In this document: positions 6,525-8,190 of the stretch, piece by piece
Layout of the letters: the number at the start of each line of letters is the position of its first letter
Position numbering within the stretch: the first letter of the stretch is position 1
Assembly (NCBI GenBank): GCA_903953455.1
Contig: CAJBJW010000391.1
Span: 1 to 8,190, forward strand
Direction of reading: 5' to 3'
Length of the DNA stretch: 8,190 bases
From: an uncultured Pseudomonadota bacterium
Lineage (GTDB): Bacteria > Pseudomonadota > Gammaproteobacteria > Methylococcales > Methylomonadaceae
Program-made: the position numbers and the translations under genes
Notes under the pieces: generated by a model
Database searches by the model: none
Told to the model about the DNA's origin: nothing
The model's input: the letters and a program-made list of their open reading frames with translations, nothing else

Positions 6525-8074
6525 ATGCTCGACGACATCAAAAAAGCACTTTGGTCAACAGCCGACAAGCTCCGCGCCAATATGGACGCGGCAGAATATA
6601 AACACCTTGTTTTAGGGCTTATTTTTGTCAAATATATATCCGATACGTTTGCGGCGCGGCGCGGCGCTGCGAATTAGAGCGATTTTTCAATGACCCCAGC
6701 GATGAGTATTATCTCGACGAACCCGAACTCATCCCCGATGAACTCGAAGACCGCGATTATTACACCAGCGTCAACGTGTTTTGGGTGCCAGAAAGCGCCC
6801 GCTGGGAACATCTTCGCGCCGCCGCCAAGCAAGCCGATATCGGCAAACGCATTGATGACGCGCTCGCCATTATTGAAGTTGAAAATCCCAAACTCAAAAA
6901 CATTCTTGATAAACGCTACGCTCGCGCCCAACTGCCTGACGGCAAACTCGGTGAACTTGTTGACGTGGTGTCTACCATTGGTTTTGGTGAAGATGCCAGC
7001 AATGCGCGGGATGTCTTAGGTCAAGTCTATGAATATTTCCTCGGGCAATTCGCCAGCGCAGAAGGGAAAAAAGGCGGGCAATTCTACACCCCCGCCAGCA
7101 TCGTCAAAACCTTAGTTGCCGTTCTCGCGCCACATCATGGCAAAGTCTATGACCCTTGTTGCGGCAGTGGCGGAATGTTTGTGCAATCCGAAAAATTCAT
7201 CAAATCGCACGGCGGCAATATTGGTGATGTGTCCATTTACGGGCAAGAATCCAACCCAACAACATGGCGACTTGCCGCGATGAATTTGGCGATTCGTGGC
7301 ATTGATTACAATTTAGGCAGAGAACCCAGCGACACCTTCACCAAAAATCAACACACAGATTTACGCGCTGATTTTATTTTAGCGAATCCGCCTTTTAATA
7401 TCAGTGATTGGTGGCATGGGAGTTTAGAAGGTGATCCGCGTTGGGTTTACGGCACACCGCCACAGGGAAACGCCAACTACGCATGGCTACAGCACATTCT
7501 TTATCATCTCAAGCCAAACGGACGCGCGGGCATTGTGTTGGCAAATGGTTCAATGAGTTCAAGCCAAAACAGCGAAGGCGATATTCGTCGCGCCATGGTG
7601 GATGCGGATGTGGTCGATGTGATGATTGCGCTACCCGGACAGCTCTTTTTTAATACGCAAATTCCCGCGTGTTTGTGGTTCTTAACCAAACAAAAAACCA
7701 CAAGACAAGGCGAAGTGCTGTTTATTGATGCGCGTAAATTAGGCAGTATGATTAGCCGTGTGCAAGCCGAGTTAACCGATGACATCATTGAACGCATTGC
7801 CAGCACGGTGGCGGCATGGCGCGTTGAAAATGAATCCGACTATCAAGATATTGCCGGTTATTGTCGCTCTGTTTCATTAGACGAAATTTCACAACATGGT
7901 CACGTTCTCACACCCGGACGTTACGTTGGGGCAGAAGAAGTCGAAGATGATGACGACGCCTTTGCCGATAAAATGCAAACCCTCACCGAAAAATTAGGTG
8001 AACAAATGGCGAAAGGCGCGGAACTCGATGCGTTAATTCGCTTGAAGTTGGGCAGTTTGGGTTATGATTTTTAA
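6525..8074 (+). pseudogene. hsdM: Type I restriction-modification DNA methyltransferase HsdM, frameshifted at a 5-bp repeat
   Basis: HsdM is the adenine-N6 methyltransferase subunit of a type I R-M complex, acting with HsdS and HsdR. ATG 6525 opens a frame with the HsdM N-terminal domain (WSTADKLRANMDAAEYKH, LVLGLIFVKYISDTFAARR) that stops at TAG 6675-6677 after 50 codons. The rest of the protein continues in another frame: ELERFFNDPSDEYYL, then LEDRDYYTSVNVFWVPESAR and onward to TAA 8072-8074. In the repaired 514 aa numbering, the SAM-binding DPCCGSGG is at about 208 and the catalytic NPPF at about 286; the C-terminus ends RLKLGSLGYDF. The break lies in a GCGGC tandem tract; losing one unit restores the frame, joining FAARR to ELERFF through one Cys. 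As it stands only a truncated N-terminal domain is made, and any product starting internally (first candidate GTG 6776) lacks that domain. No Shine-Dalgarno is seen before ATG 6525. The neighbouring hsdS and hsdR are not in view. Confidence 0.9.
6651..6670 (+). repeat. Pentanucleotide tandem repeat inside hsdM, (GCGGC)3 + GCTGC
   Basis: Three perfect GCGGC copies (6651-6665) are followed by one copy with a single change, GCTGC (6666-6670). It is a 20 bp block of pure G/C apart from one T, in sequence otherwise of moderate G+C. The hsdM frameshift falls within it. With two perfect copies the frame is open; with three, as here, it stops at 6675. Five copies would also be in frame and four would not. 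Confidence 0.8.
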
Positions 8075-8083
8075 CTATTTTTT

Positions 8084-8089
8084 AGAGGA
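8084..8089 (+). promoter_or_regulatory. Strong ribosome binding site before the 29-codon ORF
   Basis: AGAGGA stands eight bases before ATG 8098, the best Shine-Dalgarno in the window. It argues that something is, or was, translated from 8098, directly downstream of hsdM. Confidence 0.6.
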
Positions 8090-8097
8090 CAAATAAG

Positions 8098-8187
8098 ATG
8101 AAACCCAATGATTTAGTTTTGCGTTGTTACGCGCAACAAGAAAATGAAGTACTGTTTAACGAAGTGATGCCATTAACACTCGCATGA
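8098..8187 (+). CDS. Small ORF after hsdM, 29 aa, possibly the start of a broken gene
   Basis: ATG 8098 follows a strong Shine-Dalgarno and 23 bp after the hsdM stop; the frame ends at TGA 8185-8187. The N-terminus MKPNDLVLRCYAQQENEV looks like the beginning of a folded small protein rather than a random peptide, and from memory resembles the N-termini of short HicB-like/DUF1902-type proteins that often read on through a segment ending LTLAAQ. Here the frame ends exactly after LTLA, so a substitution or frameshift may have truncated it; alternatively it is a genuine 29-residue peptide. The window ends three bases later, so the downstream sequence cannot be tested. No function is assigned. Its position between hsdM and the expected hsdS or hsdR makes a small accessory or toxin-antitoxin type gene plausible, but this is inference. 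Confidence 0.4.
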   Translation: MKPNDLVLRCYAQQENEVLFNEVMPLTLA

Positions 8188-8190
8188 GCT

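Noticed and set aside
6648..6680. Programmed ribosomal frameshifting as an explanation for the hsdM break
   Set aside because: No slippery heptamer of the X XXY YYZ type or downstream stimulator is apparent; a repeat-unit length change explains the frame exactly.
6690..7019. 109-codon + strand ORF starting just after the hsdM frameshift
   Set aside because: Low-complexity composition and full overlap with the HsdM-coding frame, whose protein matches the family throughout; it is a shadow frame.
6776..8074. Treating GTG 6776 as the true hsdM start
   Set aside because: Family sequence (LEDRDYYTSVN and upstream) continues in the same frame before 6776, and the N-terminal domain is found in the frame starting at 6525; GTG 6776 is an internal valine codon.

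Overview
The window reads as a stretch of gammaproteobacterial chromosome of moderate G+C, with every recognisable gene on the + strand. RecQ is of the long (~710 aa) type with a C-terminal HTH_40-like extension, as in Pseudomonas and other non-enteric gammaproteobacteria. RibB carries a degenerate GTP cyclohydrolase II-like tail, a variant described in Proteobacteria. The overall flavour recalls Thiotrichales-like gammaproteobacteria, but I cannot fix the genus from sequence alone.

Layout: (1) 3-695, the C-terminal 230 residues of the molybdopterin molybdenumtransferase MoeA, cut by the left edge. (2) 792-2930, the DNA helicase RecQ, starting at a TTG with no visible Shine-Dalgarno. (3) 2997-4753, two riboflavin genes overlapping by ATGA: riboflavin synthase (ribE) and DHBP synthase with a degenerate GCHII-like domain (ribB/ribBX). 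A good -10 box and a Shine-Dalgarno sit in the short gap before ribE. (4) 4790-5668, galU (UTP-glucose-1-phosphate uridylyltransferase), followed after 25 bp by an uncharacterised lipoprotein (5694-6458). The tight spacing suggests one transcript from ribE to the lipoprotein. A C-rich/G-rich hairpin at 6459-6492 probably closes that unit. (5) 6525-8074, hsdM of a type I restriction-modification system, interrupted by a frameshift. (6) 8098-8187, a 29-codon ORF with a strong Shine-Dalgarno, probably a small or truncated gene between hsdM and whatever follows. No hsdS or hsdR is visible before the window ends.

Most of the window is housekeeping: molybdenum cofactor, DNA repair, flavin and nucleotide-sugar metabolism. 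The point of real interest is the hsdM break. It falls exactly at a tandem pentanucleotide tract, three perfect GCGGC units plus one GCTGC, at 6651-6670. Removing one 5-bp unit restores a 514-codon HsdM with intact family sequence across the junction. This suggests either a phase-variable methyltransferase captured in the OFF state, or a repeat-associated mutation or assembly error. No intergenic stretch exceeds 100 bp. I saw no tRNA, rRNA, CRISPR array, IS element or riboswitch.
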